From the NCBI RefSeq assembly GCF_013449735.1, contig NZ_JACBNY010000004.1, forward strand, positions 97,317-161,316: a stretch of 64,000 bases of DNA, read 5' to 3'. Below, one piece after another: positions 8,959 through 19,000 of the stretch (positions within the stretch are counted from its first letter, which is position 1; each line of letters opens with the position of its first letter). Below the pieces are notes generated by a model. The model saw only the letters and a program-made list of their open reading frames with translations, ran no database searches and was not told the DNA's origin. This DNA comes from Pseudolactococcus laudensis (GTDB taxonomy: Bacteria > Bacillota > Bacilli > Lactobacillales > Streptococcaceae). The translations under genes were made by a program, and so were the position numbers.

Positions 8959-9768
8959 TTACTTAGCGGTTGCATCTTTCAAATCATATTTATCGGTCAT
9001 TTTTTTAAGCTCACCATTTGCTTTTAGTGTCTTAACTTCTTTATCAAGGTAGTCTGCTAATTCAGTGTTTGATTTTTTAGTTGCAATCCCGTATTCTTGA
9101 CTGGCAAAGCCATCTCCCATAATTTCAGTCTTAGCATCAACGTAGCCTGACAAAATTGATTTATCAACTGAGAAAGCATCAATACGACCTGATGTTAAAG
9201 CAGTTTTCAAAGTTGGGTAATCAGCCAATTCAGAATATTTGAAAGAGAGTCCTTTTTCTTTACCCAATGCTTCTAGTGCATTCTTAGTAGATGCAGATTG
9301 TGCTACACCAATCGTTTTACCGTCTAAATCTTCGACTGACTTAAAGTCTGAGGCTTTATTCACTAAGAAACCAACCTCATCTGTAAAGTAAGGCGTTGTA
9401 AAGTTGTATGACTTTTGGCGCTCAGGCGTAATCGTAAACGTGCCAATGACAGCATCAACTTGCTTATTATCAAGCAAAGGACCACGAGTTTGGGCAGTGA
9501 TTGGCACAAATTCAGCTTTCACACCAAGATCTTTAGCAATTTTTTTAGCTAAATCAATTTCAACACCTGTAAATTTATTTGTCTTAGGGTCTTTATAACC
9601 AAAGTTAGGCACATCTTGTTTGACACCAATCACAATCTTGCCCTTTGCTTTGATGTTATCGGTCGCAGATTTAGAGCTGTCCTCTTTTGATGCACCGCAT
9701 GCTGCCAATGTGACAGCAGCAAAAACAGTTGCGAGCATCGCTAATACTTTAATTGATTTTTTCATCAT
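8959..9768 (-). CDS. glnH: Glutamine/glutamate-type substrate-binding lipoprotein
   Basis: This 269-residue SBP_bac_3 protein has a lipoprotein signal (hydrophobic core, LAAC lipobox near residue 21-24) and family blocks FTGVEIDLAKKIAKDLG near 64 and ITPERQKSYNFTTPYF near 113. It should capture an amino acid outside the membrane and deliver it to the two permeases. Two ATG codons are in tandem; GGGAG lies 4-7 nt upstream. Glutamate, aspartate or glutamine is likely from operon order and the GlnR box, but not proven. Confidence 0.88.
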   Translation of the reverse strand: MMKKSIKVLAMLATVFAAVTLAACGASKEDSSKSATDNIKAKGKIVIGVKQDVPNFGYKDPKTNKFTGVEIDLAKKIAKDLGVKAEFVPITAQTRGPLLDNKQVDAVIGTFTITPERQKSYNFTTPYFTDEVGFLVNKASDFKSVEDLDGKTIGVAQSASTKNALEALGKEKGLSFKYSELADYPTLKTALTSGRIDAFSVDKSILSGYVDAKTEIMGDGFASQEYGIATKKSNTELADYLDKEVKTLKANGELKKMTDKYDLKDATAK

Positions 9769-9847
9769 GATTCTCCCTTTTTATTCCCTTTTTTATCGAA
9801 TTGAGCGACTTGTCTTGTATGACTTTGTCAAAGAATAAATCTCAAGT

Positions 9848-10588
9848 CTAATGGTTAATAATTTTACTCAGGAACTGTTTGGCACGCGGTTCTTGTGGAT
9901 TATCAAAGAAACCGGCAACATCTGTCGTATCTTCTAACACTTCACCTGCATCCATGAAAATAATACGGTCAGCAACAGAACGTGCAAAGCCCATTTCATG
10001 CGTGACAACAATCATGTTCATGCCATCTTTAGCAAGACCTTGCATGACAGATAGAACATCACCAATTGTTTCTGGGTCGAGTGCTGACGTTGGCTCATCA
10101 AATAATAAGAGCTTAGGATTCATAGCTAAACCACGTGCAATCGCAACCCGTTGCTTTTGACCACCTGACAATTGGCCTGGAAAGGCATCTTTTTTATCCC
10201 ACATATTCACAAACTTCAAGTATTTTTCAGCGGTGACAGTCGCATCACGCAATTCACGTTTGAGAACTTTTGTTGGTGCTAATGTAACATTTTCTAGCAC
10301 GGTTTTATGTGGGTAAAGATTGAAATGTTGGAAAACCATGCCAACTTCTTTTCGAAGTTCAACGAGATCTTTTTTTGTCGCATGATCAACATGGTGACCA
10401 TTTACGATCAATTCCCCAGATTCAATCCCTTCTAAAGCATTGATTGTTCGAATCAAGGTCGATTTACCAGAACCAGAAGGGCCTAATAATACCACTACTT
10501 GACCTTCTTCAATCTCTAAATTGATATCTTTCAGAGCATGATAATCGCCGTAATATTTCTGGACATTTTTAAACGCTATAAGCGGCAT
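9848..10588 (-). CDS. glnQ: Glutamine/glutamate-type ABC importer ATPase
   Basis: This 246-residue ATPase begins the operon. Walker A GPSGSGKST is near residue 35, signature LSGGQKQRVAIARG near 138 and Walker B LLLFDEPTSALD near 158, all canonical. It powers the two permeases encoded further downstream. The promoter about 100 nt upstream overlaps a perfect GlnR box at the predicted transcription start, so expression should fall when nitrogen is plentiful. Confidence 0.93.
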   Translation of the reverse strand: MPLIAFKNVQKYYGDYHALKDINLEIEEGQVVVLLGPSGSGKSTLIRTINALEGIESGELIVNGHHVDHATKKDLVELRKEVGMVFQHFNLYPHKTVLENVTLAPTKVLKRELRDATVTAEKYLKFVNMWDKKDAFPGQLSGGQKQRVAIARGLAMNPKLLLFDEPTSALDPETIGDVLSVMQGLAKDGMNMIVVTHEMGFARSVADRIIFMDAGEVLEDTTDVAGFFDNPQEPRAKQFLSKIINH

Positions 10589-10666
10589 TTGAGACTCCTC
10601 ATCTATCTATATTTTAGTTGTCTTTTGTTATACGATGTGATTTTATAAAATCGACAATGAGATAAC

Positions 10667-10685
10667 ATGTTACAAGTTGTAACAT
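10667..10685 (-). promoter_or_regulatory. GlnR box of the glnQHMP-like operon
   Basis: A perfect 9-1-9 palindrome reads ATGTTACAAGTTGTAACAT. It matches the GlnR consensus TGTNA-N7-TNACA at every fixed position. It starts 6 nt downstream of the -10 box, so bound GlnR would block initiation or early elongation. Confidence 0.85.
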
Positions 10686-10691
10686 ATGCCT

Positions 10692-10720
10692 ATTTTACCA
10701 CTTAATTTCTGAATTGTCAA
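10692..10720 (-). promoter_or_regulatory. Promoter of the glnQHMP-like operon
   Basis: On the minus strand TTGACA (10715-10720) is separated by exactly 17 nt from TAAAAT (10692-10697). It is one of the best sigma-A promoters in the window and probably drives the whole run from glnQ to rsmI. Confidence 0.88.
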
Positions 10721-10772
10721 ACAATTCTATTCGTAAATTTCCCAAAAGCAATCGTACTATAGACGCTTTTGA

Positions 10773-10801
10773 TTGCTGAAATGATTAAAAAACGTTATAA
10801 T
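10773..10801 (+). promoter_or_regulatory. Promoter of walRKJ
   Basis: TTGCTG (10773-10778), 17 nt, then TATAAT (10796-10801). An inverted repeat AGCAATC (10747-10753)/GATTGCT (10771-10777) overlaps the -35 and could be an operator or part of a hairpin. The transcript would have a leader of about 20 nt containing GGAG. Confidence 0.75.
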
Positions 10802-10826
10802 AGAGGCAATAATGGAGAAATTACAT

Positions 10827-11534
10827 ATGAAAAAAATTCTTGTTGTTGATGACGAAAAGCCAATTTCAGATATTGTCAAATTCAATCTGACAAAAGAAGG
10901 CTACGAGGTCTTGACTGCTTTTGATGGCGAGGAGGCACTTGAGATTTTCGCTGCTGAACAGCCCGACCTCATTTTACTAGATTTAATGTTGCCTCAAAAA
11001 GACGGTCTTGAGGTAGCACGCGAAATTCGAAAATCTTCAGAAGTACCGATTATCATGGTTTCTGCCAAAGACAGTGAATTTGATAAAGTCATCGGTTTAG
11101 AATTAGGGGCGGACGACTATGTCACCAAACCTTTTTCAAACCGCGAACTTTTAGCCCGCGTCAAAGCTAATTTACGTCGCTCTAACGTGACGGCTGAGAC
11201 TACTTCAGCTAATGCTGATAAAAAAGAAATCAGAATTGGTGACATCACCATTGCGCCAGAGAAATATGCGGCTTATAAAAATGATAAGCATATTGACCTG
11301 ACGCACCGCGAGTTCGAGCTTTTGCACTATTTGGCACAGCACGTTGGTGAGGTAATGACGCGTGAGCATTTGCTTGAAACGGTTTGGGGTTACGATTATT
11401 TTGGTGATGTTCGCACGGTTGATGTGACGATTCGTCGTTTACGTGAGAAGGTTGAAGACACACCGAGCCGTCCTGAATACGTTGCGACACGTCGTGGCGT
11501 TGGTTATTATTTGAGTAATCCTAATGAAAAATAA
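10827..11534 (+). CDS. walR: Response regulator WalR (VicR)
   Basis: This OmpR-family response regulator of the essential WalRK system controls cell-wall metabolism genes in Gram-positives. The receiver domain (1-115) has the acidic pocket D8-D9, phosphorylatable D52 (LLDLM) and a conserved lysine ([13 protein letters not shown]). The winged-helix domain (about 130-233) includes [31 protein letters not shown] recognition elements. The start is [10 protein letters not shown] at 10827 because GGAG lies 9 nt upstream; the ATG at 10812 would itself contain that site. It overlaps walK by 11 nt. Confidence 0.95.
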   Translation: MKKILVVDDEKPISDIVKFNLTKEGYEVLTAFDGEEALEIFAAEQPDLILLDLMLPQKDGLEVAREIRKSSEVPIIMVSAKDSEFDKVIGLELGADDYVTKPFSNRELLARVKANLRRSNVTAETTSANADKKEIRIGDITIAPEKYAAYKNDKHIDLTHREFELLHYLAQHVGEVMTREHLLETVWGYDYFGDVRTVDVTIRRLREKVEDTPSRPEYVATRRGVGYYLSNPNEK

Positions 11535-12966
11535 ACTCCCTTTCACAAGCACCATTTTATTTAAAGCGGTAATCTCACATTTACTGCTTTTTTCAGCTTT
11601 ATTTGCTTGGAATGCGCATGGTTTTCTGACACGCGAGGCATCTTTTACGAGATTTAGCATTTTTTATGTCAGCTCACTTTTGCTACTAATCTGGTTTACG
11701 ACGAGAATTTCCATTGGTTTAAATCAGATTTCTGACCAGATCGATGATTTCACCGAGCAAAAATACACGGTCAGAAAACAAATCCCCGGCCATACCGAAA
11801 TCAACCAACTCTATGATAAGGTTGTTAACCTCGGTGAAAAAACAGAGCACGCGCAAGAAAGACTAGAATCCTCTAGTACCCGATTGAACGGTATCTTAAC
11901 TTATATGACGGACGGCGTTATCGCCACGGACCGTCGCGGTAAAATCGTCCTCGCTAACACGGCAGCCTTAGAATATCTCAACGTCTCAGAAAAAAATCTC
12001 CTATCTCGCAAAATCATTGACGCGCTTGATATCGCCTCTAACTACACCTTCCGAGATTTGCTTGAGAATGAGCCAGAGATTATTATTGACTCCGAAAACG
12101 CCATGGGTGAATTTACAACACTACGCATTAAATTCGCGCTTTTCCGCCGGGAATCAGGATTCATTTCAGGTGTCGTTGCTGTTTTACACGACGTCACTGA
12201 GCAAGAAAAAAATGAGCGAGAAAGACGTTTGTTTGTTTCTAACGTGTCACATGAGTTGCGGACACCTCTGACCTCTGTTAAATCTTATCTGGAGGCACTT
12301 GATGAAGGTGCTATCAATGACCCAGACATTGCTCCAGGCTTTATTAAAGTGTCACTAAAGGAAACAGATCGTATGATTCGCATGATTCAAGATTTAGTGA
12401 CTTTATCTCGTATGGACTCTGATACGATTGCCCTTGAAAAAGAAGTGATAAATTTCATCGCCTTTCTTCACTATCAACTCAATCGTTTTGACCAGATTGT
12501 CGGCAATAGTGATGAAAATGAAAAGCAGTTTAAGATTGTCCGCCAAATCCCGCTACAACCAATTTGGATGGAAATTGATACCGATAAAATGGGACAAGTC
12601 ATCGATAATCTGATGAATAATGCTATCAAATACAGCCCAGCTGGTGGTAAGATTACTGTCAGCTTGGAGCAGACTAATACGCAAGTCCTCTTACGCATTA
12701 GCGATGAAGGGCTTGGCATACCTAAAAAAGACCTCCCTAAAATTTTCGACCGATTCTATCGTGTGGATAAAGCACGTAGCCGCGAACAAGGCGGTACAGG
12801 ACTTGGTCTTGCAATCGTTCGTGATATCGTGAAGATGCACGATGGTTTCGTTTGGGCAAAGTCTGACGGTGAAACCGGTACAACTTTCACTGTCGTTCTC
12901 CCTTATGCACCACTTGAGGCTGAGACTGATTCAGAGGTTGACGATTGGACTGGACTGACAGACTAG
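11524..12966 (+). CDS. walK: Sensor histidine kinase WalK (VicK)
   Basis: This 480-residue membrane histidine kinase is paired with WalR. Two hydrophobic segments (about 11-33 and 43-60) enclose only about ten residues, so it has almost no extracellular sensor. A PAS domain (about 110-225) follows, then the H-box SHELRTPL with phospho-acceptor His243, and the ATPase domain with N, G1 (DEGLGIP) and G2 (GGTGLGLAI) boxes. The short loop suggests sensing within the membrane or through PAS, as in streptococcal VicK. The overlap with walR implies coupled translation. Confidence 0.94.
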   Translation: MKNKLPFTSTILFKAVISHLLLFSALFAWNAHGFLTREASFTRFSIFYVSSLLLLIWFTTRISIGLNQISDQIDDFTEQKYTVRKQIPGHTEINQLYDKVVNLGEKTEHAQERLESSSTRLNGILTYMTDGVIATDRRGKIVLANTAALEYLNVSEKNLLSRKIIDALDIASNYTFRDLLENEPEIIIDSENAMGEFTTLRIKFALFRRESGFISGVVAVLHDVTEQEKNERERRLFVSNVSHELRTPLTSVKSYLEALDEGAINDPDIAPGFIKVSLKETDRMIRMIQDLVTLSRMDSDTIALEKEVINFIAFLHYQLNRFDQIVGNSDENEKQFKIVRQIPLQPIWMEIDTDKMGQVIDNLMNNAIKYSPAGGKITVSLEQTNTQVLLRISDEGLGIPKKDLPKIFDRFYRVDKARSREQGGTGLGLAIVRDIVKMHDGFVWAKSDGETGTTFTVVLPYAPLEAETDSEVDDWTGLTD

Positions 12967-12993
12967 TCTGTCTTATACAAAACAAACAGAAAA

Positions 12994-13031
12994 ACTACCA
13001 TGATTCGCGTGTTCTCAAGAATCATGGTAGT
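12994..13031 (+). other. Perfect inverted repeat between walK and walJ
   Basis: ACTACCATGATTC (12994-13006) and its exact complement (13019-13031) frame a 12-nt loop. It is followed by CTACTTTTA, too weak a U-run for a convincing terminator. It could be a processing site or a partial terminator that lowers walJ relative to walRK. Confidence 0.6.
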
Positions 13032-13054
13032 CTACTTTTAGCAAGGATACAAAA

Positions 13055-13861
13055 TTGACAGAAGAAAATGGATTTAAATACAGTATATTAGCCAGTGGTT
13101 CTACTGGTAATGTTACTTATATCGAAACGCCTGAACGTAAAATTTTAGTTGATGCTGGACTTTCCGGTAAAAAAATCGAAGGCCTCATGAACGAAATCGG
13201 CCGTAGTTTAATCGATGTCGATAGCTTACTTGTGACACATGAGCATAAGGATCATGTGGCAGGATTAGGTGTGCTTGCCCGCAAGTATAAAATGGATCTC
13301 TATGCTAATGAGCTAACTTGGCAAGCCATTGCTGATGCTTGTGGCAAGATTGATACGACTCAAAAACATATTTTTGAAATGGGCAAAATGCTAACATTTG
13401 GCGATATTGACATTGAAAGTTTTGGTGTTAGTCATGATGCTGCTGCACCTCAATTTTACAAATTTATGAAAGATGGCAAAAGCTTTGTCATGTTAACAGA
13501 TACTGGCTATGTAAGTGATCGGATGCGGGGAACAATCGAAAATGCTGATGCTTACCTGATGGAATCTAATCACGATGTCGAAATTCTGCGTATGGGTAAC
13601 TACCCTTGGCGGTTAAAACAACGGATTCTTTCTGATCACGGCCATTTGTCCAATGAGGACGGCGCAAGTACGGCTATCTCTGTCATCGGCAAGCAAACTA
13701 AGAAAATCTTGCTTGGTCACCGTAGTCAAGAAAATAATCTAAAAGAATTGGCGCATATGACGATGGAGAATACTTTGATGCAGCATGACATTGATGCCAA
13801 AAACGATGTGCAAGTTTTAGATACAAGTCATGTTGAGGCAAGTCCTCTGTACCATATTTAA
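13055..13861 (+). CDS. walJ: Metallo-beta-lactamase-fold protein WalJ (VicX/YycJ)
   Basis: This 268-residue MBL-fold hydrolase is the usual third gene of the wal operon. The metal motif THEHKDHVAGLGVL is near residue 61, with further ligands near SDHGHLSNED (about 194). The start is TTG at 13055, with AAGGA 8 nt upstream. YycJ proteins are linked to cell-wall and DNA-repair phenotypes as a 5'-3' exonuclease; the role here is inferred from family and position. Confidence 0.92.
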   Translation: MTEENGFKYSILASGSTGNVTYIETPERKILVDAGLSGKKIEGLMNEIGRSLIDVDSLLVTHEHKDHVAGLGVLARKYKMDLYANELTWQAIADACGKIDTTQKHIFEMGKMLTFGDIDIESFGVSHDAAAPQFYKFMKDGKSFVMLTDTGYVSDRMRGTIENADAYLMESNHDVEILRMGNYPWRLKQRILSDHGHLSNEDGASTAISVIGKQTKKILLGHRSQENNLKELAHMTMENTLMQHDIDAKNDVQVLDTSHVEASPLYHI

Positions 13862-13885
13862 TTTTATAAGATTATTGATACCAAA

Positions 13886-13911
13886 TAAAAAAACTCATCC
13901 AAAGATGAGAT
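13886..13911 (-). terminator. Terminator of the DUF4044 gene
   Basis: The stem CTCATC-TTTG-GATGAG is followed on the minus strand by seven T. It lies immediately after the small gene's stop codon and may also stop walJ read-through. Confidence 0.75.
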
Positions 13912-14030
13912 TAGATGAAGACTGAAATCGCTGCTGCAACTGCTGCAAAAACAGTTAAAATCAGCATCAACCAGACAATGAGCATGACAACTTTTTGAAA
14001 AGTTGTTTTTTGTTGTTTTTTATAAGCCAT
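13911..14030 (-). CDS. DUF4044-like 39-residue membrane protein
   Basis: A 39-codon gene encodes a basic N-terminus (MAYKKQQKTTF) followed by one transmembrane helix (about residues 14-39). Size, layout and position resemble the DUF4044 family of tiny membrane proteins in streptococci and lactococci; function unknown. It has its own consensus promoter (TTGAAA-N17-TAGAAT) ending only 6 nt before the ATG, no Shine-Dalgarno site, and its own terminator. A leaderless monocistronic mRNA is therefore predicted. Confidence 0.78.
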   Translation of the reverse strand: MAYKKQQKTTFQKVVMLIVWLMLILTVFAAVAAAISVFI

Positions 14031-14036
14031 ACACAA

Positions 14037-14065
14037 ATTCTAACGCAAAATGCGATGTTTTTCAA
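14037..14065 (-). promoter_or_regulatory. Promoter of the DUF4044 gene
   Basis: TTGAAA (14060-14065), exactly 17 nt, TAGAAT (14037-14042), then 6 nt to the ATG. The predicted start of transcription is the first base of the start codon. Confidence 0.75.
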
Positions 14066-14204
14066 GCACTTAGTTAAGCGATAAATGATATAATAAGCTT
14101 ATCAAAGTCTATGCTAAAATTAAAAAGTATGAACGTCAATTCATTTTTTAGTGCAGACTTTAATATGAGACTGTATTTAGATAATACTAGAAAAAGAGGC
14201 GATT

Positions 14205-14792
14205 ATGGAAGGTAATAAAATCAACGGAAAGACAGTCACTGAGTCAGACTTATTAGCGCTCGGCTATCGGAAGTATTATTCTGACGACCTAGATGTTTTC
14301 TACAATAAAGATATTTGTGCGCACGTGGGTAATTGTGTTCGTGGAGACTCCAATGTCTTTGAGGTAAGCCGTAGACCTTGGATTATCACAAGCAATGCTG
14401 CCTCTGCTGAGCAATGTATCACTGTCGTTAACTCTTGTCCCAGTGGTGCTTTAAAATGGCTCTACCACGGTCAAGATACTCTAATCACGAAGGAAACTAC
14501 CATGCCAAACTTTACATTTGAAGATCAAGGGGATCAAATTGCTTTGATCAACGCAGACACGCACCAACAAGCGGGCGAAATTGCCTTTATGGAGGCGGAA
14601 GATACCCTTATCATCGTACATACTGGTGTTAATCCTGAATTTCGGGGCAACGGATTGGCCGAACAACTTGTCGCTAAAGTTGTCGAAAAAGCCCGCCGTG
14701 AAGATAAAAAAATCTTCCCAATCTGCCCCTTTGCCCAAAAGGAATTTAAAGCCAAACCAGAATATTCAGATGTTCTACGTCTAGATGTTTAA
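14205..14792 (+). CDS. Mono-cluster ferredoxin-like / GNAT acetyltransferase fusion
   Basis: This 195-residue two-domain protein has an N-terminal YjdI-like [4Fe-4S] domain (about 1-90) with cysteines in ICAHVGNC, EQC and SCPSG. A C-terminal YjdJ-like GNAT domain (about 100-195) has the acetyl-CoA loop EFRGNGLAEQL. In enterobacteria yjdI and yjdJ are separate neighbouring genes, so this is a natural fusion and suggests they act together. Substrate unknown. AGAGG is 6 nt before the ATG, and a strong terminator follows. Confidence 0.85.
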   Translation: MEGNKINGKTVTESDLLALGYRKYYSDDLDVFYNKDICAHVGNCVRGDSNVFEVSRRPWIITSNAASAEQCITVVNSCPSGALKWLYHGQDTLITKETTMPNFTFEDQGDQIALINADTHQQAGEIAFMEAEDTLIIVHTGVNPEFRGNGLAEQLVAKVVEKARREDKKIFPICPFAQKEFKAKPEYSDVLRLDV

Positions 14793-14828
14793 AACCGAAC
14801 TTTAAAAGTGTCACATATGAACTACAAG

Positions 14829-14862
14829 AGTTTGCTTTGATATTTTCAAAGTAAGCTTTTTT
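14829..14862 (+). terminator. Terminator after the ferredoxin-GNAT gene
   Basis: A 12-bp stem with two G-U pairs (AGTTTGCTTTGA/TCAAAGTAAGCT) and a 5-nt loop runs into six T on the plus strand. Confidence 0.78.
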
Positions 14863-14889
14863 GATACCTTGGTAACTGTCCAAACTCAT

Positions 14890-14922
14890 AAAAAAAAGAC
14901 CTACCAATCTGGTAAGCCTTTC
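14890..14922 (-). terminator. Terminator after fba
   Basis: The stem GGCTTACCA/TGGTAGGTC-like with a 3-nt loop ends in a seven-T run on the minus strand. It lies about 20 nt after the fba stop and is convergent with the ferredoxin-GNAT terminator. Confidence 0.78.
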
Positions 14923-14942
14923 TTTTATATTTATTGATTTAA

Positions 14943-15824
14943 TTAAGCTTTGTTTGCAGAACCGAAAACGTCGATACGTTCTTCAACTGCTGCTTGAACT
15001 GCGTCAATACCTGGTTTAAGGAATTTACGTGGGTCAAACAATTTTTTAGCTTCGTAGTCAGCTTCGTTAGCATCGTAGTCACGTGCAAATTGACGAGTTG
15101 CTGCTGCAAAGGCTTGTTGTGATTCAGTGTTAACGTTAACTTTAGCAACACCCATTTTGATTGCTTCACGGATTTGGTCATCAGGGATACCAGAACCACC
15201 GTGAAGTACGATTGGGAAACCAGGAACAGCTTCAGTCAATTTTTTAAGGTGATCCAAGTCAAGACCAGTCCAGTTAGCTGGGTAAGGACCGTGGATGTTA
15301 CCGATACCAGCTGCAAGGAAGTCAATACCTGTTTTAACCATTTCAACTGCATCTTCGATTGGTGCTAATTCACCAGAACCGATGATACCGTCTTCTTCAC
15401 CACCGATAGTCCCAACTTCAGCTTCGACTGAGATACCTTTAGCGTGAGCAAGCTCAACGATTTCTTTAGTTTTTTCAAGGTTTTCAGCGATTGGAAGGTG
15501 TGAACCGTCAAACATCAATGATGTGTAACCAACTTCGATAACTTCTTTAGCGTCTTCATAATGACCGTGGTCAAGGTGAATCGCAACTGGTACAGTTATG
15601 TTCATTGATTCTACAAGGTTTTCAATGATGTATTTAGCTGTTTTGTAGCCACCCATGTATTTACCAGCGCCCATAGACGTTTGGATAAGTACTGGAGCTT
15701 GTTTAGCTTGAGCTGCACGCAAGATAGCTTGTGTCCACTCCAAGTTGTTTGTATTGAATCCACCGATTGCGTAGCCATTTTCACGAGCTGCTGCAACGAA
15801 TTTTTCTGCTGAAACGATTGCCAT
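14943..15824 (-). CDS. fba: Class II fructose-bisphosphate aldolase
   Basis: This enzyme cleaves fructose-1,6-bisphosphate into two triose phosphates in glycolysis, using zinc. The 293-residue protein shows AIHLDHGHYEDAKE with zinc-ligand histidines near residue 80, AEVGTIGGEEDG near 135 and VLHGGSGIPDDQI near 206. The codon usage looks like that of a highly expressed gene. TGGAGGAACTT precedes the ATG and an extended -10 lies about 35 nt upstream. Class II is the usual type in this family. Confidence 0.97.
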   Translation of the reverse strand: MAIVSAEKFVAAARENGYAIGGFNTNNLEWTQAILRAAQAKQAPVLIQTSMGAGKYMGGYKTAKYIIENLVESMNITVPVAIHLDHGHYEDAKEVIEVGYTSLMFDGSHLPIAENLEKTKEIVELAHAKGISVEAEVGTIGGEEDGIIGSGELAPIEDAVEMVKTGIDFLAAGIGNIHGPYPANWTGLDLDHLKKLTEAVPGFPIVLHGGSGIPDDQIREAIKMGVAKVNVNTESQQAFAAATRQFARDYDANEADYEAKKLFDPRKFLKPGIDAVQAAVEERIDVFGSANKA

Positions 15825-15859
15825 TTCTTAAGTTCCTCCAAAATTTATTTAACGAGTTA

Positions 15860-15868
15860 ATTATACCA
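15860..15868 (-). promoter_or_regulatory. Extended -10 of fba
   Basis: TGGTATAAT on the minus strand lies about 35 nt upstream of fba. It gives a leader long enough to include the strong TGGAGG ribosome site; no clear -35 is seen. Confidence 0.65.
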
Positions 15869-15975
15869 CTTTGTGAAGGATTATTCTAGTTTTTAGTGGA
15901 TTTATTTTATTTTCTTCAATTTTTACCACTTATTTACTGAAAATTACAGATAAATTTACATCATTTTTACTTCAG

Positions 15976-16020
15976 CAAAAAACTTACGCATCCCATTAAC
16001 TATCTGGAATCGTAAGTTTT
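15976..16020 (-). terminator. Terminator after pyc
   Basis: The stem AACTTACG-ATTCC/GGGAT-CGTAAGTT, with a mismatch and about a 12-nt loop, ends in TTTTTT on the minus strand just after the pyc stop. Confidence 0.75.
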
Positions 16021-16032
16021 ATTGTCTTTATT

Positions 16033-19000
16033 TTATTTCATTTCGATTAATAAATCTTGCGTGGCAATCGCTTCTGATGCCTTCACATAAATTCTTTTAA
16101 TCTCACCATCGAATGGCGCCTCAATAGTTGTTTCCATCTTCATCGCTTCTGTTACCATGAGTGGCTGTCCTTTGACAACTTTCTCATCAGGTTTAACAAG
16201 GACTGTCACAACTGAACCAGGCATCGTCGCACCGATATGATGCGGATTAGACGGCTCTGCTTTCTCTTTGGCAATCGCTGTCGATTTAATCGACGTATCC
16301 TTGACAATTACCTCACGACGTTGACCATTGAGGTTAAAGAAGAGCGTTCTGTTACCTTCACTATCAGGCTCAGAAATGCTATCCAAATGAATGAGTAAAA
16401 CCTTACCTTTTTCGATTTCAACCGAAATCTTTTCACCTACACGCATCCCGTTAAAGAAAGTCGGTGTATCAAGTAACGTCACACTACCAAATTCATTTTG
16501 CATTTTTTGGTAATCAAGAAAGACTTGCGGATAAAGAATATAACTCAAGACTTCATGTTGACCAGGCTCATAGCCTAACTTCTCAGTCAACTCAGCAACC
16601 ACATCATCAAAATTAACCGGAGCTGCGTGCAAACCAGGACGATCAGTGATAAAAGGTTTATCCTTTAGAATAATTTTCTGTAATTTTTCTGGGAAACCAC
16701 CAACAGGTTGACCTAAATCACCTGCGAAGAAACTGATCACCGACTCAGGGAAACTGAGCGTGTCACCTTTTTCATAGATATCTTCCTCAGTGAGGTCATT
16801 TTGCACCATAAAGAGTGCCATATCGCCAACAACTTTAGAAGAAGGTGTCACCTTGATAATATCACCAAACATCATATTGACCGTATGATACATCGCCTTC
16901 ACTTCATCAAAGCGTAAGCCCAAACCAACAGCCGTTGCTTGTGATTGGAGGTTAGTATATTGGCCGCCAGGCATTTCATGCGAGTAGACCTCAGTTTGCG
17001 GACTTGTTAAGCCTTTTTCGAATGGCGCATAGAATTTACGAACATCTTCCCAATAATGATTGATTTGTGTCGCATTATCAATATCCAATTCAGGTGCCCG
17101 CTTACCATTTTCCAAAGCGTAATAAAGCGATGACATACTTGGTTGACTAGTTCCTGATGACATGGCTGCCGTCGCCACATCAACGATATCAACACCTGCC
17201 GTTACCGCTGCAGAACAAGTAATAATCCCGTTACCGGAAGTATCATGCGTATGCAAATGCAACGGAATATCAACTGTTTCTTTCAATTCTGAAATCAAAC
17301 GATAAGCCGCTTGCGGTTTAAGAATCCCCGCCATATCTTTAATAGCTAAAATATGCGCACCCGTCGCCTCAAGCTCTTTAGCTAAATCTTTATAATATTT
17401 GATATTATATTTTTGACGATTATTGTCTAAAATATCGCCCGTATAACACATTGTCGCTTCAACAATTTTACCAGTATCACGAACAGCCTGAATTGATTTT
17501 TCCATCTGAGGTAGCCAGTTAAGCGAATCAAAGACACGGAAAACATCCATCCCTTCTTGCGCCGCAACCTTAATAAACTCCTGAATGACATTATCCGGAT
17601 AATTTTGGTAACCGACCGCATTTGACCCACGAAAGAGCATTTGGAACATGGTGTTTGGCATTAATTTTCGGAGTTCACGCAAGCGATACCATGGACTTTC
17701 ATTCAGAAAACGATAAGCCACGTCAAAGGTTGCCCCTCCCCACATCTCAGCAGAAAATAGATTTGGTAAGCCTTGGTCCACTGCTGATGCGACTTGTTTC
17801 ATATCTTGCAAACGCACGCGAGTTGCCAAAAGACTTTGATGAGCATCTCGGAAAGTTGTATCCGTCAACAGCACTTCCTTACGAGATTTGACAAAATCAA
17901 CAACGGCATCAGCACCTTGAGAATCTAAGATACCTTTAGTCGTCAACGTGTCGATTTTTTTCACTTTAGGATAGCGTGTTTCATCGAAATGTGTCTTAGT
18001 CTTCTGGTCAATCCCAGGAAAACCATTGACTGTGATATTAGCGATGTATTTCATCGTCTTGTTACCACGGTCTCTCAAACGTGGTAAATTAAAGAGCTTG
18101 GGTGTACTATCAATAAAGGTTGTCTTGGCATCTCCCGAAATAAATTCTGGGTGATTGAGGACATTTCGCAAGAACGGAATATTCGTTTTAACACCACGAA
18201 TTCGGAATTCACGAAGACAGCGATCCATCTTACGAACTGCTTCCTTGAAATCAGTCGCATTCGTAATCACTTTAACAAGTAAACTATCAAAGTAGGGTGT
18301 TACTTCGTAACCAGAATAAGCATTTCCGACATCAAGACGGACACCAAAACCACCTGGTGAGCGATACGTATCAATTTTACCTGTATCAGGTAAGAAATTA
18401 TTTTCAGGGTCTTCCGTCGTAATCCGACATTGAATGGCAGAACCTATCAATGGAATTTTATCTTGTTCAGGAATCTTCACATCTTTATGAAGGTCAGCAC
18501 CCTCAGAAATTAAAATCTGAGCTTGTACGATGTCAATACCTGTGACAACTTCTGTAATCGTGTGCTCAACCTGAACACGTGGATTGACTTCGATGAAATA
18601 AAATTTGTTGTCCTTCACCAAAAACTCAACAGTTCCGGCATTGACATATCCGACATGTTTGCAGAGTTTAACTGCTGCATCACAAATACGTTGGCGCAAT
18701 TCATCAGCCATACCAACACTTGGTGCGACTTCGATTACCTTTTGATTCCGACGTTGAACAGAACAGTCACGCTCATATAAATGCACCACATTGCCATGAG
18801 AGTCACCAAGAATTTGAACTTCGATATGTTTCGGATTAGTAATATATTTTTCGACATAAATTTCATCAGAACCAAAAGCTGATTTTGCTTCTGATGCGGC
18901 ACGTGCATAACCGTCACGCGCCTCAGCTTCATTATGCGCAACACGCATCCCACGACCGCCACCACCAAGGGCAGCTTTAATCATGACTGGATAGCCAAAA

